Made by a program: the position numbers and the translations under genes. The notes under the pieces were generated by a model. The model was not told where the DNA came from, ran no database searches, and worked only from the letters and a program-made list of their open reading frames with translations. DNA of 64,000 bases from Methylomonas methanica (GTDB taxonomy: Bacteria > Pseudomonadota > Gammaproteobacteria > Methylococcales > Methylomonadaceae), in NCBI GenBank assembly GCA_001644045.1, contig LUUF01000050.1, positions 186,001 to 250,000 on the forward strand, written 5' to 3'. Positions 26,264-35,004 of the stretch are shown piece by piece. Position 1 is the first letter of the stretch, and each line of letters starts with the position of its first letter.

Positions 26264-28051
26264 ATGAGACGAATCGGTTTTTTAGTGATCACCCTGTTGA
26301 TGATGCCCGGCCTGGCACAGGCTTGGTGGAACGATGACTGGGGTTATAGAAAGAAAATAACTATCGATGCCCAACAGTTGCAGCAATCCGGCGTAAAACC
26401 GGTGGCGGAAGGTTTGGTGTTGGTGCGTCTGCATACCGGCAATTTCAGTTTTTTCGCCGATTTGGGCGAGAACGGCAAGGATTTGCGCTTCATGGCCGGT
26501 GACGACAAAACCCCGTTGAAGTTTTATATCGAAAAAATCGACCCGCTGAATGAGATGGCTTTGATCTGGGTAAAACTGCCCAAGGATATAGCGACGGCCG
26601 ACGAGCCAATGTTCTGGATGTATTACGGCAATCCCAAGGCTGTGGACGGCCAGGATGCGCCGGGAATTTTCGATGTGGCGCAAGCGGTTTCTTATCACTT
26701 TGAAGCCGGGCCGGTTAAGGATACCACCGCTTATGCCAATCAACCGGCTACCGCAACGCAGACGGTGGTGGAGGGCGGCGCGGCTGGCGCGGCCGGCGGC
26801 TTCGACGGTAGTCAAGCGATCCGAATCACCGCCACACCGGCTATTCAAATGGCGGTCGAGTTTGGTTGGACTGTTTCCGGCTGGGTGAAAATCGATCAGG
26901 CACAAAGCAATGGTGTCGTGTTTCAACGTGATGGCCTGATTTTATCTGTTAGAGGTCAAACGCCGGTTTTAGAGGTAAATCGCAAGGAATTGGTGAGCCC
27001 GGTCGATCTGAATTTGGCGGCTTGGCAACACTTGGCGGTGGCCGGCAACAAGGACGGTTTTACCTTGTATGTCGATGGCAAGGCGGTCGGCATCTTGCCC
27101 GCCAGCGTCTCGGCATTGCTGGGCGATATTAGCATCGGTGCGGCGGTGGACGGTTCGCGCGGCTTTATTGGGGCGATAGACGAGTTTGGTATTGCTAAGG
27201 TGGCTCGCGATCAGAACTATCTGCAATTTGCCGCGATGATGCAGGGCCAATCTTCGGCCTTGTTGAACTACGGCGAAGACAGCACGCCTGATAGCGAAGG
27301 CGGCAGTGAATCTTATCTGGTCTCGACTCTCAACAACGTGACCATAGACGGTTGGGTGATCATCGGTATTCTGGGTGTGATGTTCGTGATCAGTACCCTG
27401 GTGATGATTAGCAAGGGCATAGTCTTAAGCCGCACACGCAGCGAAAACAAAAAGTTTGAAGATGCTTTCAGCCGCTTGGGTGCCACGAACATTACCAACT
27501 TGGATCACCAGGACGAGGATGGACAGGAAGATTTCGATGCGTCGCCGTTGTTGTTGTCGTTGACCGGCAATCATGCCGCCTTTGCCGGCTCATCTATTTA
27601 CCGGATTTATCACGTCGGCGTCCAGGAAATGAACAAACGTCTGCCCAAGGGTGTGGGCGCGGATGTCGCCGGCCATGTGTTATCGGCCCAAGGCTTGAAT
27701 GCGGTTAAGGCCTCCATGGACGGGGTATTGGTGCGGGAGTTGCAAAAACTGAATTCGCAAATGGTTTTGCTGACTATCGCGATTTCCGGCGGTCCGTTCC
27801 TGGGTTTGCTGGGTACCGTGGTCGGGGTAATGATCACGTTTGCGGCGATTGCCGCCAGCGGCGAGGTCAACGTCAACGCGATTGCGCCGGGTATTGCGGC
27901 GGCGCTGGTGGCGACGGTGGCCGGCTTGGGCGTGGCGATTCCGGCGCTGTTTGGCTACAACTATTTGGGTAGTCAGATCAAGATGGTGACGGCCGATATG
28001 CACGTGTTTGTCGACGAGTTCCTGGCCAAATTGGCGGAACAACATAGTTAA
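26264..28051 (+). CDS. ExbB/TolQ-type proton channel fused to DUF2341 and LamG-like domains
   Basis: This 595-residue fusion has a signal peptide (ending LAQA) and a DUF2341 domain at about residues 21-130 (WWNDDWGYRKKITID; MFWMYYGNPKAVDG). A LamG/concanavalin-like domain covers about 165-325 (WTVSGWVKIDQ; LAAWQHLAVAGNKDGFTLYVDGKAVG as two strands). The C-terminal MotA/TolQ/ExbB domain has one membrane helix near 365-385, a cytoplasmic part and two helices near 500-590. Conserved segments are GPFLGLLGTVVGVMITF and IAPGIAAALVATVAGLGVA. ExbB proteins normally have only short periplasmic parts, so the ectodomain, possibly glycan-binding, is unusual. It heads a tight exbB-exbD-tonB-porin run, presumably forming the proton-driven motor. 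Confidence 0.88.
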   Translation: MRRIGFLVITLLMMPGLAQAWWNDDWGYRKKITIDAQQLQQSGVKPVAEGLVLVRLHTGNFSFFADLGENGKDLRFMAGDDKTPLKFYIEKIDPLNEMALIWVKLPKDIATADEPMFWMYYGNPKAVDGQDAPGIFDVAQAVSYHFEAGPVKDTTAYANQPATATQTVVEGGAAGAAGGFDGSQAIRITATPAIQMAVEFGWTVSGWVKIDQAQSNGVVFQRDGLILSVRGQTPVLEVNRKELVSPVDLNLAAWQHLAVAGNKDGFTLYVDGKAVGILPASVSALLGDISIGAAVDGSRGFIGAIDEFGIAKVARDQNYLQFAAMMQGQSSALLNYGEDSTPDSEGGSESYLVSTLNNVTIDGWVIIGILGVMFVISTLVMISKGIVLSRTRSENKKFEDAFSRLGATNITNLDHQDEDGQEDFDASPLLLSLTGNHAAFAGSSIYRIYHVGVQEMNKRLPKGVGADVAGHVLSAQGLNAVKASMDGVLVRELQKLNSQMVLLTIAISGGPFLGLLGTVVGVMITFAAIAASGEVNVNAIAPGIAAALVATVAGLGVAIPALFGYNYLGSQIKMVTADMHVFVDEFLAKLAEQHS

Positions 28052-28120
28052 TTATTGTAAGTCGGGTCAAGCTCAAGGTTTGGCCCGATATATCTCCGCT
28101 CGACCTATCGAGAAAATTCA

Positions 28121-28525
28121 ATGAAAGTTCAAGAAGAAAACGCCGCGTACGACGAAATCAACGTCACGCCGATGCTGGATTTGGCGTACGTGCTATTGGT
28201 GGTGTTTATTTTAATGACCACAGCGGCAGTGCAGGGTGTGCAAGTCAATCTACCCAAAGCCAGCAACACGCCTAGCCTGGCCAAGCCGCAAACCAAGGCC
28301 ATTACCGTCACCGCCGACGGCACTATTTTTCTGGATACTTTTCCGGTGACGATGGAACAGTTGGAATCGACTTTGTTGCAATACAAGGCCGCCAATCCGG
28401 AGCTGCCGGTAGTGGTGAAGGGCGATGCCACGGTGCAGTATCAAAGCGTGGTGGATATTCTGGCCTTGCTGGGCAAGCTGGAAATTACCCAGGTTGGTTT
28501 GGTGACGCAAAGTCTTGTCAAATAG
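28121..28525 (+). CDS. exbD: ExbD/TolR-type biopolymer transport protein
   Basis: Bitopic partner of the ExbB-type channel. A short cytoplasmic N terminus is followed by EINVTPMLDLAYVLLVVFIL. Here Asp20 in the membrane helix is the essential proton-carrying residue of the family. A periplasmic domain of about 90 residues follows (ITVTADGTIFLDTFPV, VVKGDATVQYQSVVDILALL). Its length of 134 residues is standard. It lies 69 bp after the ExbB fusion and 12 bp before the TonB-like gene, so it is almost certainly in one operon. Confidence 0.95.
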   Translation: MKVQEENAAYDEINVTPMLDLAYVLLVVFILMTTAAVQGVQVNLPKASNTPSLAKPQTKAITVTADGTIFLDTFPVTMEQLESTLLQYKAANPELPVVVKGDATVQYQSVVDILALLGKLEITQVGLVTQSLVK

Positions 28526-28537
28526 TGCCATTCAACC

Positions 28538-29200
28538 ATGTCCGAAAAGAAACACTTACGGGTGTATATCCCGAGAATTATCGGTGGCTTGCTGGCTGCG
28601 TTAGCGATTTTTTACGTGGTGAAAATCATCATGGATTTCATCGATAAAAAGCCGGCGAAAAGCGAGAAAAAAATTCAACCGATTACGTTGATGAAACCAC
28701 CGCCTCCGCCACCCCCGCCGCCGAAAGTGGAAAAACCGCCCGAGCCGGAAATCAAGGAAAAAATCGAAGAACCGGAGCCCGAGCCGGAACCGATGCCAGA
28801 GTCGCCGCCAGACGAAGCGCCGCCGCGCGATTTGGGTCTGGATGCCGAGGGTACAGCCGGTTCGGACGGTTTTGGTTTGGCTGCCCGCAAAGGCGGCACC
28901 GGTTTATTTGGCGGCGGTACCGGCAATCCTTACGCCTGGTACGGCGGCTTGGTGAAGAACGGCATTCTCAATCTGTTAAGCAGCCACGAGGAACTGCGCC
29001 GCAAAGGCTATACCGCCATCGTCAAAGTCTGGTTGAAAGCCGACGGTTCCGTGGAGCGGGTCGAATTAGCCAAAGGCAGTAACGATGCCGATATCGATGA
29101 ATTGCTTGGCCGCTTATTGAACAAGTTCGACAGAGTGGCCGAGGCTCCGCCGCCAGGTATGCAGCAGCCGATCAAGCTGAAGATTTCATCACGTATTTAA
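28538..29200 (+). CDS. TonB-like energy transducer
   Basis: This 220-residue protein has one N-terminal membrane helix (about residues 12-33). A proline-rich, alternating charged linker follows, with a run of nine prolines near residues 54-62, then KVEKPPEPEIKEK and a Glu/Pro stretch typical of TonB. A Gly-rich region then leads to a C-terminal TonB/TolA-like domain (GYTAIVKVWLKADGSVERVEL). It should transmit the energy of the ExbB/ExbD channel to an outer-membrane partner. No TonB-dependent receptor with a plug domain is in the window, so the partner is not obvious. The candidates nearby are the porin just downstream and the TpsB barrel. Confidence 0.85.
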   Translation: MSEKKHLRVYIPRIIGGLLAALAIFYVVKIIMDFIDKKPAKSEKKIQPITLMKPPPPPPPPPKVEKPPEPEIKEKIEEPEPEPEPMPESPPDEAPPRDLGLDAEGTAGSDGFGLAARKGGTGLFGGGTGNPYAWYGGLVKNGILNLLSSHEELRRKGYTAIVKVWLKADGSVERVELAKGSNDADIDELLGRLLNKFDRVAEAPPPGMQQPIKLKISSRI

Positions 29201-29218
29201 ATATAAACAGGTAGAACA

Positions 29219-30940
29219 ATGGCGAATAAGAAACAGCTGATGGCCCTGGCGCTATCCGGGCTGATCGGTGCGGTGCAGGCCGGAGAAAAGGAAGAGTTGC
29301 TGAAACTGCGCAACACCACCACCAATTTGATCAAGCAATTGGTCAAACAAGGGGTGATTACCGACAAGGCTGCCAACGAGATGATCAAACAAGCCGAAGT
29401 CGAAGCTGGCCAGCAGGTGGCGGAAGCTAAAGCCGCCGGTGCCAAGGAAACGGTACCTGCCGATGAAGTGCGGGTGGCTTATGTGCCGGATTTTGTGAAG
29501 GACGAGATTCGCCAGCAGGTGCGTAGCGAGTTACGCGAAGAAGTAGTCGGCGACGTGATGCAGAAAGCCAAAAATGAGCAATGGGGCTTGCCGAATGCGT
29601 TGCCGGAGTGGACGCGTAAGTTCAAATTGTCGGGCGATTTACGCTTGCGGGAGCAATCCGAATATTTTCCTGCGGACAACACTCAATTTGTGTATGAAAA
29701 CTTTCAGGCAATCAACGATAGAGGGGGCACGACTGCAGCAGCAGCAAATTCGGAGCAGTTTGTCGATGTTAACAAAGACAGACACCGACTTCGCGAGAGA
29801 TTGCGATTGGGCATAGATGCCAATGTTGCCGAGGGATTGGATGCAGGAGTTCGCTTGGCGACAGGGAATATCAGAAATCCGACGTCAACAAACCAAACAT
29901 TGGGAAATTACGGTGATCGCTACGAGTTCAGACTTGATCGTGCGTTCCTTAAATATGATCTAAAAGACGATAGCAAATTCAATTGGTTGAGTTTAGCAGG
30001 TGGTCGGATTGCGAATCCTTTCTTCACCGGCGGCAGTGAGCTGGTGTGGGACGAGGACTTATCCTTTGAAGGGGCGGCTGCCACGGTCCGTCACCGATTT
30101 GGTGGCTCGGGCAGTCTTGATGATATAGGCAATAATGGTCCGACGGTCTATGCTACGTTGGGTGCATTCCCTCTGCAGGAAACGGCTTTAAGTACCAAGG
30201 ATAAGTGGCTATTTGGTGGCCAAGCCGGTGTCGACTGGGGGTTCGCCAATCAGGATAATTTAAAAATCGGCGTAGGCTATTTTGATTATCGCAATACTCA
30301 AGTTAGGCCGAATACCAATGTTGCCGGTAATTACGCGTGTAATTTGAATAATGCCGACAATAACTTCTCCAGACCCGACTTTATGCAGTTGGGTAATACC
30401 TTGACTACCATATGTAGAGATGCGGCGGACACTACTCTCAAAGGATTGGTGGGCCTTGCTTCCGATTACAATATTGTCAATATTAATGCTGTATACGATA
30501 TGGCTATATTTTCTCCGGTGCATCTCAAACTGAGTGCTGACGTTGCCAAAAATATCGGCTTTAGTTTGCGAGATATTAGAAGCCGTTACGGAAATCCCGG
30601 CTATTTGAGTTGGTTTTCGAACGGTTACGGCGATCCGAACAAAGCCCAAACCACTGCTTGGCAGGTGCGCGCCGATTTGGGTTGGACAAAAATTGACGTG
30701 CCTGGTAACTGGAGCGTATTCACTATGTACAAACATCTGGAACGTGATGCCGTTCTGGACGCTTATACCGACTCTGATTTCCATCTTGGTGGGACCAATG
30801 TCAAGGGTTGGGTGATCGGGGGTAACTACGGGTTGATGAAAAACGTCTGGTTGACTGGTCGTTGGTTAAGCGGTGATGTGATTAACGGTCCACGGTACGG
30901 CGTCGATATGCTGCAAATCGATGTGAATACACGCTTCTAG
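29219..30940 (+). CDS. Large outer-membrane porin (putative porin family)
   Basis: This 573-residue outer-membrane protein has a signal peptide of about 21 residues ending AVQA. A coiled-coil-like N-terminal region (residues 25-130, KEELLKLRNTTTNLIKQLVK) may span the periplasm or form a trimer stalk. The barrel begins with KLSGDLRLREQSEYF and has alternating amphipathic strands to a C-terminal ...VNTRF, whose final Phe is the BAM-recognition signature. The layout resembles the 'putative porin' family (Porin_5). The gene lies 18 bp after the TonB-like gene and 8 bp before the coiled-coil protein. Being encoded with ExbB/D/TonB, it may be their outer-membrane target. The substrate is unknown. 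Confidence 0.82.
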   Translation: MANKKQLMALALSGLIGAVQAGEKEELLKLRNTTTNLIKQLVKQGVITDKAANEMIKQAEVEAGQQVAEAKAAGAKETVPADEVRVAYVPDFVKDEIRQQVRSELREEVVGDVMQKAKNEQWGLPNALPEWTRKFKLSGDLRLREQSEYFPADNTQFVYENFQAINDRGGTTAAAANSEQFVDVNKDRHRLRERLRLGIDANVAEGLDAGVRLATGNIRNPTSTNQTLGNYGDRYEFRLDRAFLKYDLKDDSKFNWLSLAGGRIANPFFTGGSELVWDEDLSFEGAAATVRHRFGGSGSLDDIGNNGPTVYATLGAFPLQETALSTKDKWLFGGQAGVDWGFANQDNLKIGVGYFDYRNTQVRPNTNVAGNYACNLNNADNNFSRPDFMQLGNTLTTICRDAADTTLKGLVGLASDYNIVNINAVYDMAIFSPVHLKLSADVAKNIGFSLRDIRSRYGNPGYLSWFSNGYGDPNKAQTTAWQVRADLGWTKIDVPGNWSVFTMYKHLERDAVLDAYTDSDFHLGGTNVKGWVIGGNYGLMKNVWLTGRWLSGDVINGPRYGVDMLQIDVNTRF

Positions 30941-30948
30941 GCGGTTAT

Positions 30949-31611
30949 ATGAGACAAACTATAAAACTAAACGCTTTAGTCTTATTTATGCTTAGTGTTG
31001 CATCTGCAAATTTGCACGCAGCTCCCCGAGAAGCCGGGAAGAGCGACGCTGCTGTTTTAAAGCTGCAAGCCATGGTCAAAAGCCTGACGGCCGAACGCGA
31101 TGCGGCAAAAGCCGAATCGGCCAAGCTGTCCGAGGAGCTACAAGAGCTCGAGCAGTTGAAAAAAGCCCATTCGGCGGCGGTGGCGGCCAAGGAACAAATC
31201 AGCAGCGAGTTGTCCGCGCAGAGAAATTCCAACGGCGAAGTGCGCGAACGTTTGGAGAAAGCCAATGCCAGGCTATCGGAGCTTATTGAAAAGCATAAGG
31301 AAGTGAGTCAGGCCAAAGCGGAGTTACAAACGCAATTAGCGACATTAAATGCTACGAAGCAAGCAACCGAACAGCAATTGAGCGTGTGCGATACCCATAA
31401 TGTCAAACTTTACGAGGCTGCGAAGGAGTTGCTGGAGCGCTATGAGAATAAGGGCGCTCTGGCCAGCGTGTTGCAAAATGAAGCCTTGTTGCAATTCAAC
31501 AGCGTCGAGATGGAAACCATTGTTCAGGAATATGAGGACAAGTTGAACGCCGGTAAATATCAAAAACAATCCGAGGCGGATTCCGCTGTAATCCCAGCCA
31601 GCTCCCAATAG
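30949..31611 (+). CDS. Periplasmic coiled-coil protein
   Basis: This 220-residue protein has a signal peptide ending LHAA and a nearly continuous predicted coiled coil from about residue 35 to 145 (AVLKLQAMVKSLTAERDAAK and QLKKAHSAAVAAKEQISSEL show the heptads). A less regular tail contains one Cys and the sequence YEAAKELLERYENKGA. I do not recognise a named family. It starts 8 bp after the porin stop and is probably co-transcribed with it. In the Vibrio/Shewanella TonB2 clusters a periplasmic coiled-coil protein (DUF3450) accompanies ExbB/ExbD/TonB. The present protein may play a like part, but that is only an analogy. Confidence 0.75.
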   Translation: MRQTIKLNALVLFMLSVASANLHAAPREAGKSDAAVLKLQAMVKSLTAERDAAKAESAKLSEELQELEQLKKAHSAAVAAKEQISSELSAQRNSNGEVRERLEKANARLSELIEKHKEVSQAKAELQTQLATLNATKQATEQQLSVCDTHNVKLYEAAKELLERYENKGALASVLQNEALLQFNSVEMETIVQEYEDKLNAGKYQKQSEADSAVIPASSQ

Positions 31612-31620
31612 CTTCTCTAC

Positions 31621-31646
31621 TCAGGTGCGGCAACATGCCGCACCTT
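31621..31646 (+). terminator. Strong hairpin after the coiled-coil gene
   Basis: AGGTGCGGCA and TGCCGCACCT form a ten-base-pair stem with a three-base loop about 11 bp after the stop codon. A T tract is lacking, so this may be a transcript-end stabiliser or a Rho-assisted terminator. Confidence 0.6.
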
Positions 31647-31766
31647 GCTGCCAGTCAATTTACCCAAAGCCTTAAGGTTTGGCCGCGTAAATAAGTTAAA
31701 ATCCCGAGAAGCGGCGCTCCCCCTAAGGCGGCTACATAATCAAACGCAAGAATCATCGAGAGACTA

Positions 31767-34154
31767 ATGACAACGAAACAAAGTTTTTTAAAAAATCTAG
31801 GCATTGTTGTGTTATCGACCGGCTTGGTGGCCTGTAACGGCGCCGATGAACGGAAAGCGAAATACATGGAAGAAGGCAAACAGCTATATCAAGCGGGTGA
31901 TTATGAAAAAGCGTTGCTTGCCTATAAAAACGTGCTGCAAATCGATCCCAAGGATTGGGAAACCCACTTCCAGATTGCGGAAGCGCTGAGTAAACAAGGC
32001 AAGATCGAAAATGCCTTTAGGGAATACAGTACCGTTGTCGCCGGCAATGAAAACCACGTGATGGCGCGGGTGCGGGTCGGCCAGTTGTTATTATTGAATC
32101 GAGCGGTAGACGATGCGGAAAAGATGGTCGGCGAAGCGTTGGCCAAGGAACCGGATAATGTCGAGGCTTTGGTATTGCTGGCTGGCGTACAAGCGGCCAA
32201 AAATAATAGCGACGGCGCGATTATGACGGTGGAACGCGCCTTGAAAAATAGCCCGGACGATGTGCCTGCTACCTTGATGATGGCTTCTATTAAGGCACGC
32301 TTGGATAAAGTCGATCAAGCCATCACTTTATTGAAGCAAGCGATTGAGAAAAAAGCCGACAATGTCGCGCTGCGCAGCATGCTGGCCGGCTTGTATGCTA
32401 AAAACAATCAGATCGCCGAGGCCGAGGCGATGTTGGTGGAAATTGTCAAACTGGAACCGCAGCAGTTACAACATTACCGCACTTTAGCCTTGTTCCAAGT
32501 CGGCACCAAGCAAATCGATAAAGCCGAAGCGACCTTACGCGATGCGGTAAGCAAATTGCCGGAGAACGATACCGCTAAGACCTTCCTAGTCGATTTCCTG
32601 TTGGAAAAACGTGGTCCGGAAGTGGCCATCGCCGAGTTGCTGCCGATGATAGAGCAGAAGCCGGAAGCGTATGAGTTGAAATTCAAGCTTGCTAACATCC
32701 AGCTTTCTAAAAAAGAAGTCGATAAAGCCGAAGCGACTATGAAAGAAGTGATAGAGCAGGACAAGTTGGGACCAAGCGGCATTACCGCGCGAAATAAATT
32801 AGCCGCTTTGTATGCGATGACCAAGCGCGGCGGCGAAGCCAAAGGTTTAATCAAGGAAGTATTGGATAACAACCCGCGCGATGCCGAGGCGTTGACGCTG
32901 CGGGGCCAGTTTGCCTTGGGCGAAAACAAAATTCCCGATGCGATTGCCGATTTCCGCTCGGTATTGGTCGATCAACCCAACAATATTGGAGTGCTAAAAA
33001 TGTTGGCGGCGGCTCATCTGCGTAACAATGAAGATGAACTGGCCAGAGAGAATATGGAAAAAGTGGTCGCCGCGGCGCCGAGCGACGAGACCGCTCGGCT
33101 GGATCTGGTGAGCTTGCATCTGAAAGCAGGGCATCAGGATCAAGCCAAGCAACAGCTTGACGCGCTGATGAAAGCCAATCCGAAAAGCCTGAAAGGCTTG
33201 GAAGCGATGTTTAAGATCGAGTTGTCGCAAAAGCATTGGGATAAGGCGCAGGACATTGCCAAGCAGGTACAGCAGCTGGCCGATAAGGATGCCACCGGTT
33301 TCTATATGTCCGGTTTGGGCTATCAGGCCGAAGGCAAGCTGGAAGCGAGCACCGAAGCGTTTCAACAGGCCCTGGCGCGCAAGCCGGATGCGATAGAGCC
33401 TTTGACCGAAATGGTCAAAAGCTATCTGGTATTGAAGCAGTCGGACAAGGCTATCGGTAAATTACAGCAAGTCATCAAACAGCAGCCGGATCATTTTATT
33501 GCCTATAACCTGATGGGCGGCGCTTATCTGAACGAACAAAAATTTGCGGAAGCTAAAACGGCTTATACCAAGGCGTCAAGCATTAAGCCGGACTGGTATA
33601 GCCCTTACCGGAATTTGGCCTTGATCGAACTGGCGCAAAAAAACAAAGCCGAGGCGATCAGTATCTATAAAAACGGTATTGAGAAGACCAAAGGCGCGTT
33701 GGAGTTGGTCGATGACCTGGCGCGTTTGTATCACCGCGATGGTCAACATGAGCAGGTTCTGGCGCTTTACGAAGAGTCTTACAAACTGCATCCGGACTCG
33801 GTGGTTGCGGTTAACAATCTGGCCAGCTACTTATCGGATTTTTCATCCAGTCCGGATAGTTTGGAACGCGCCGCCAAATTGGCTGAGCCTTTGTTGCAGA
33901 CCAATAACCCTAACATGATGGATACGGCGGCTTGGGTTGCCTATAAACAAGGCAATTACGACAAAGCCAAAGAAATCATGTTGAAAGTAGTCGAGCGCGA
34001 TCCGCAATCGCCGATCAGCAACTATCATCTGGGTATGGTCTACTACAAGCAAAACGACCCGGTCAAAGCCCGCGAGTATTTACAAAAAGCGGTCGATAAA
34101 AAAGTCGAATTCGACGGCTTGAATGAAGCGAAGGATGTTTTGAGTAAACTCTGA
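31767..34154 (+). CDS. TPR-repeat lipoprotein of the PEP-CTERM/exopolysaccharide type (PrsT-like)
   Basis: This 795-residue protein has a lipoprotein signal with lipobox LVAC (Cys at about residue 23). From about residue 30 to the end it consists of tetratricopeptide repeats, for example GKQLYQAGDYEKALLAYKNV, AIADFRSVLVDQPNNIGVLK and AKTAYTKASSIKPDWYSPYR, roughly 20 units. The long TPR lipoprotein form resembles PrsT of XrtA/PEP-CTERM exopolysaccharide loci. Here it stands convergent to the exopolysaccharide export genes and behind the ExbB/TonB run, so it could serve either. TPR scaffolds organise protein complexes. No enzymatic domain is visible. Confidence 0.8.
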   Translation: MTTKQSFLKNLGIVVLSTGLVACNGADERKAKYMEEGKQLYQAGDYEKALLAYKNVLQIDPKDWETHFQIAEALSKQGKIENAFREYSTVVAGNENHVMARVRVGQLLLLNRAVDDAEKMVGEALAKEPDNVEALVLLAGVQAAKNNSDGAIMTVERALKNSPDDVPATLMMASIKARLDKVDQAITLLKQAIEKKADNVALRSMLAGLYAKNNQIAEAEAMLVEIVKLEPQQLQHYRTLALFQVGTKQIDKAEATLRDAVSKLPENDTAKTFLVDFLLEKRGPEVAIAELLPMIEQKPEAYELKFKLANIQLSKKEVDKAEATMKEVIEQDKLGPSGITARNKLAALYAMTKRGGEAKGLIKEVLDNNPRDAEALTLRGQFALGENKIPDAIADFRSVLVDQPNNIGVLKMLAAAHLRNNEDELARENMEKVVAAAPSDETARLDLVSLHLKAGHQDQAKQQLDALMKANPKSLKGLEAMFKIELSQKHWDKAQDIAKQVQQLADKDATGFYMSGLGYQAEGKLEASTEAFQQALARKPDAIEPLTEMVKSYLVLKQSDKAIGKLQQVIKQQPDHFIAYNLMGGAYLNEQKFAEAKTAYTKASSIKPDWYSPYRNLALIELAQKNKAEAISIYKNGIEKTKGALELVDDLARLYHRDGQHEQVLALYEESYKLHPDSVVAVNNLASYLSDFSSSPDSLERAAKLAEPLLQTNNPNMMDTAAWVAYKQGNYDKAKEIMLKVVERDPQSPISNYHLGMVYYKQNDPVKAREYLQKAVDKKVEFDGLNEAKDVLSKL

Positions 34155-34169
34155 TAGGAAATGCAAGGA

Positions 34170-34194
34170 ACGTGGCTACCGAAAGTAGCCACGT
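34170..34194. terminator. Hairpin between convergent genes
   Basis: ACGTGGCTAC and GTAGCCACGT form a perfect ten-base-pair stem with loop CGAAA, between the TPR gene and the minus-strand ATPase gene (stops at 34154 and 34204). It is probably a bidirectional terminator, although T tracts are poor on both sides. Confidence 0.65.
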
Positions 34195-34203
34195 CAAACC
34201 TGT

Positions 34204-34986
34204 CTAAGCCCCGGTATAGCCGATTTTATTGTCGGTGGCTTTATTGAATACTGTCCCCAGGACGTTGGTGTCTTTTAACAAAGAGGCCGCGTGCTTCAAC
34301 TGATCGGTTTTGGTATGACCTTCGTCGATCACCAGCAACACGCAATCCACATAAGGCGAAAACCCCAGCGTATCGTCGTGCGACAGAATCGGCGGCATAT
34401 CGAAAATAATGATACGCGACGGATAACGGCTTTTCAGTTCGTTAACCAGCCGCACCATCTTTGGCGAGCGCAACATTTCCGTCGAGTTAAACAAGGGTTT
34501 GCCGGCCGGCAGCACTACTAGGCGTTCTATGCCGGGATTGATCAGCATCGAGCTTAACTCTGTATCGTTCAGCAAATAGTCGCTCAAACCCGCGCCCGGT
34601 TGAATGCCGAATAATTTGTTGATGCTGGGATTTTGAAAGTTGGCATCGACCAGCAAGGCAGTGCGGTCAAGCTCCATCGCCATGCTGATGGCCAAATTCG
34701 CGGCTGTTAAGCTATTTCCGGTGCCTTCGCTGGTGCTGGTGATAGCCATCGTCTTCCATTCCATTGCGTCCATTTGCTGTAAGCAGCGGGTACGCAGCAT
34801 TCGGTAGGACTCCAGCCATTTGCCGGGTAACGCCGCCGAAATAATCCGGTTTTGCTTCAGTAAATTTTGATCCGGACTATGCACCCGCGTTTGGGTATAA
34901 GCGATGCTGACTTTGTCGCCGGGTTGATTGGCTAGCGCGGCAGCCGCCGGATTGTTTTTTTCCACGAGGTTTTCAATGGGGTTCAT
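34204..34986 (-). CDS. CpsD/Wzc-like P-loop protein of exopolysaccharide synthesis, degenerate Walker A
   Basis: This 260-residue protein resembles the cytoplasmic tyrosine autokinases that partner Wzz/GumC chain-length proteins. The family core is present: an ESYRMLRTRCL segment before the ATPase, an A-prime-like LLVDANFQNPSINKLFG, and Walker B-like RIIIFDMPPILSHDD. However, the Walker A segment reads TSTSEGTGNSLTAANLA, with Asn (codon AAT) where the invariant Lys should be. The C terminus has only one Tyr (IGYTGA) and no Tyr cluster. It may therefore be a regulatory, non-kinase member. It is the last gene of the minus-strand export operon, 18 bp after the chain-length gene. Confidence 0.85.
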   Translation of the reverse strand: MNPIENLVEKNNPAAAALANQPGDKVSIAYTQTRVHSPDQNLLKQNRIISAALPGKWLESYRMLRTRCLQQMDAMEWKTMAITSTSEGTGNSLTAANLAISMAMELDRTALLVDANFQNPSINKLFGIQPGAGLSDYLLNDTELSSMLINPGIERLVVLPAGKPLFNSTEMLRSPKMVRLVNELKSRYPSRIIIFDMPPILSHDDTLGFSPYVDCVLLVIDEGHTKTDQLKHAASLLKDTNVLGTVFNKATDNKIGYTGA

Positions 34987-35004
34987 GAATTTTCCCTTAA
35001 ATGA

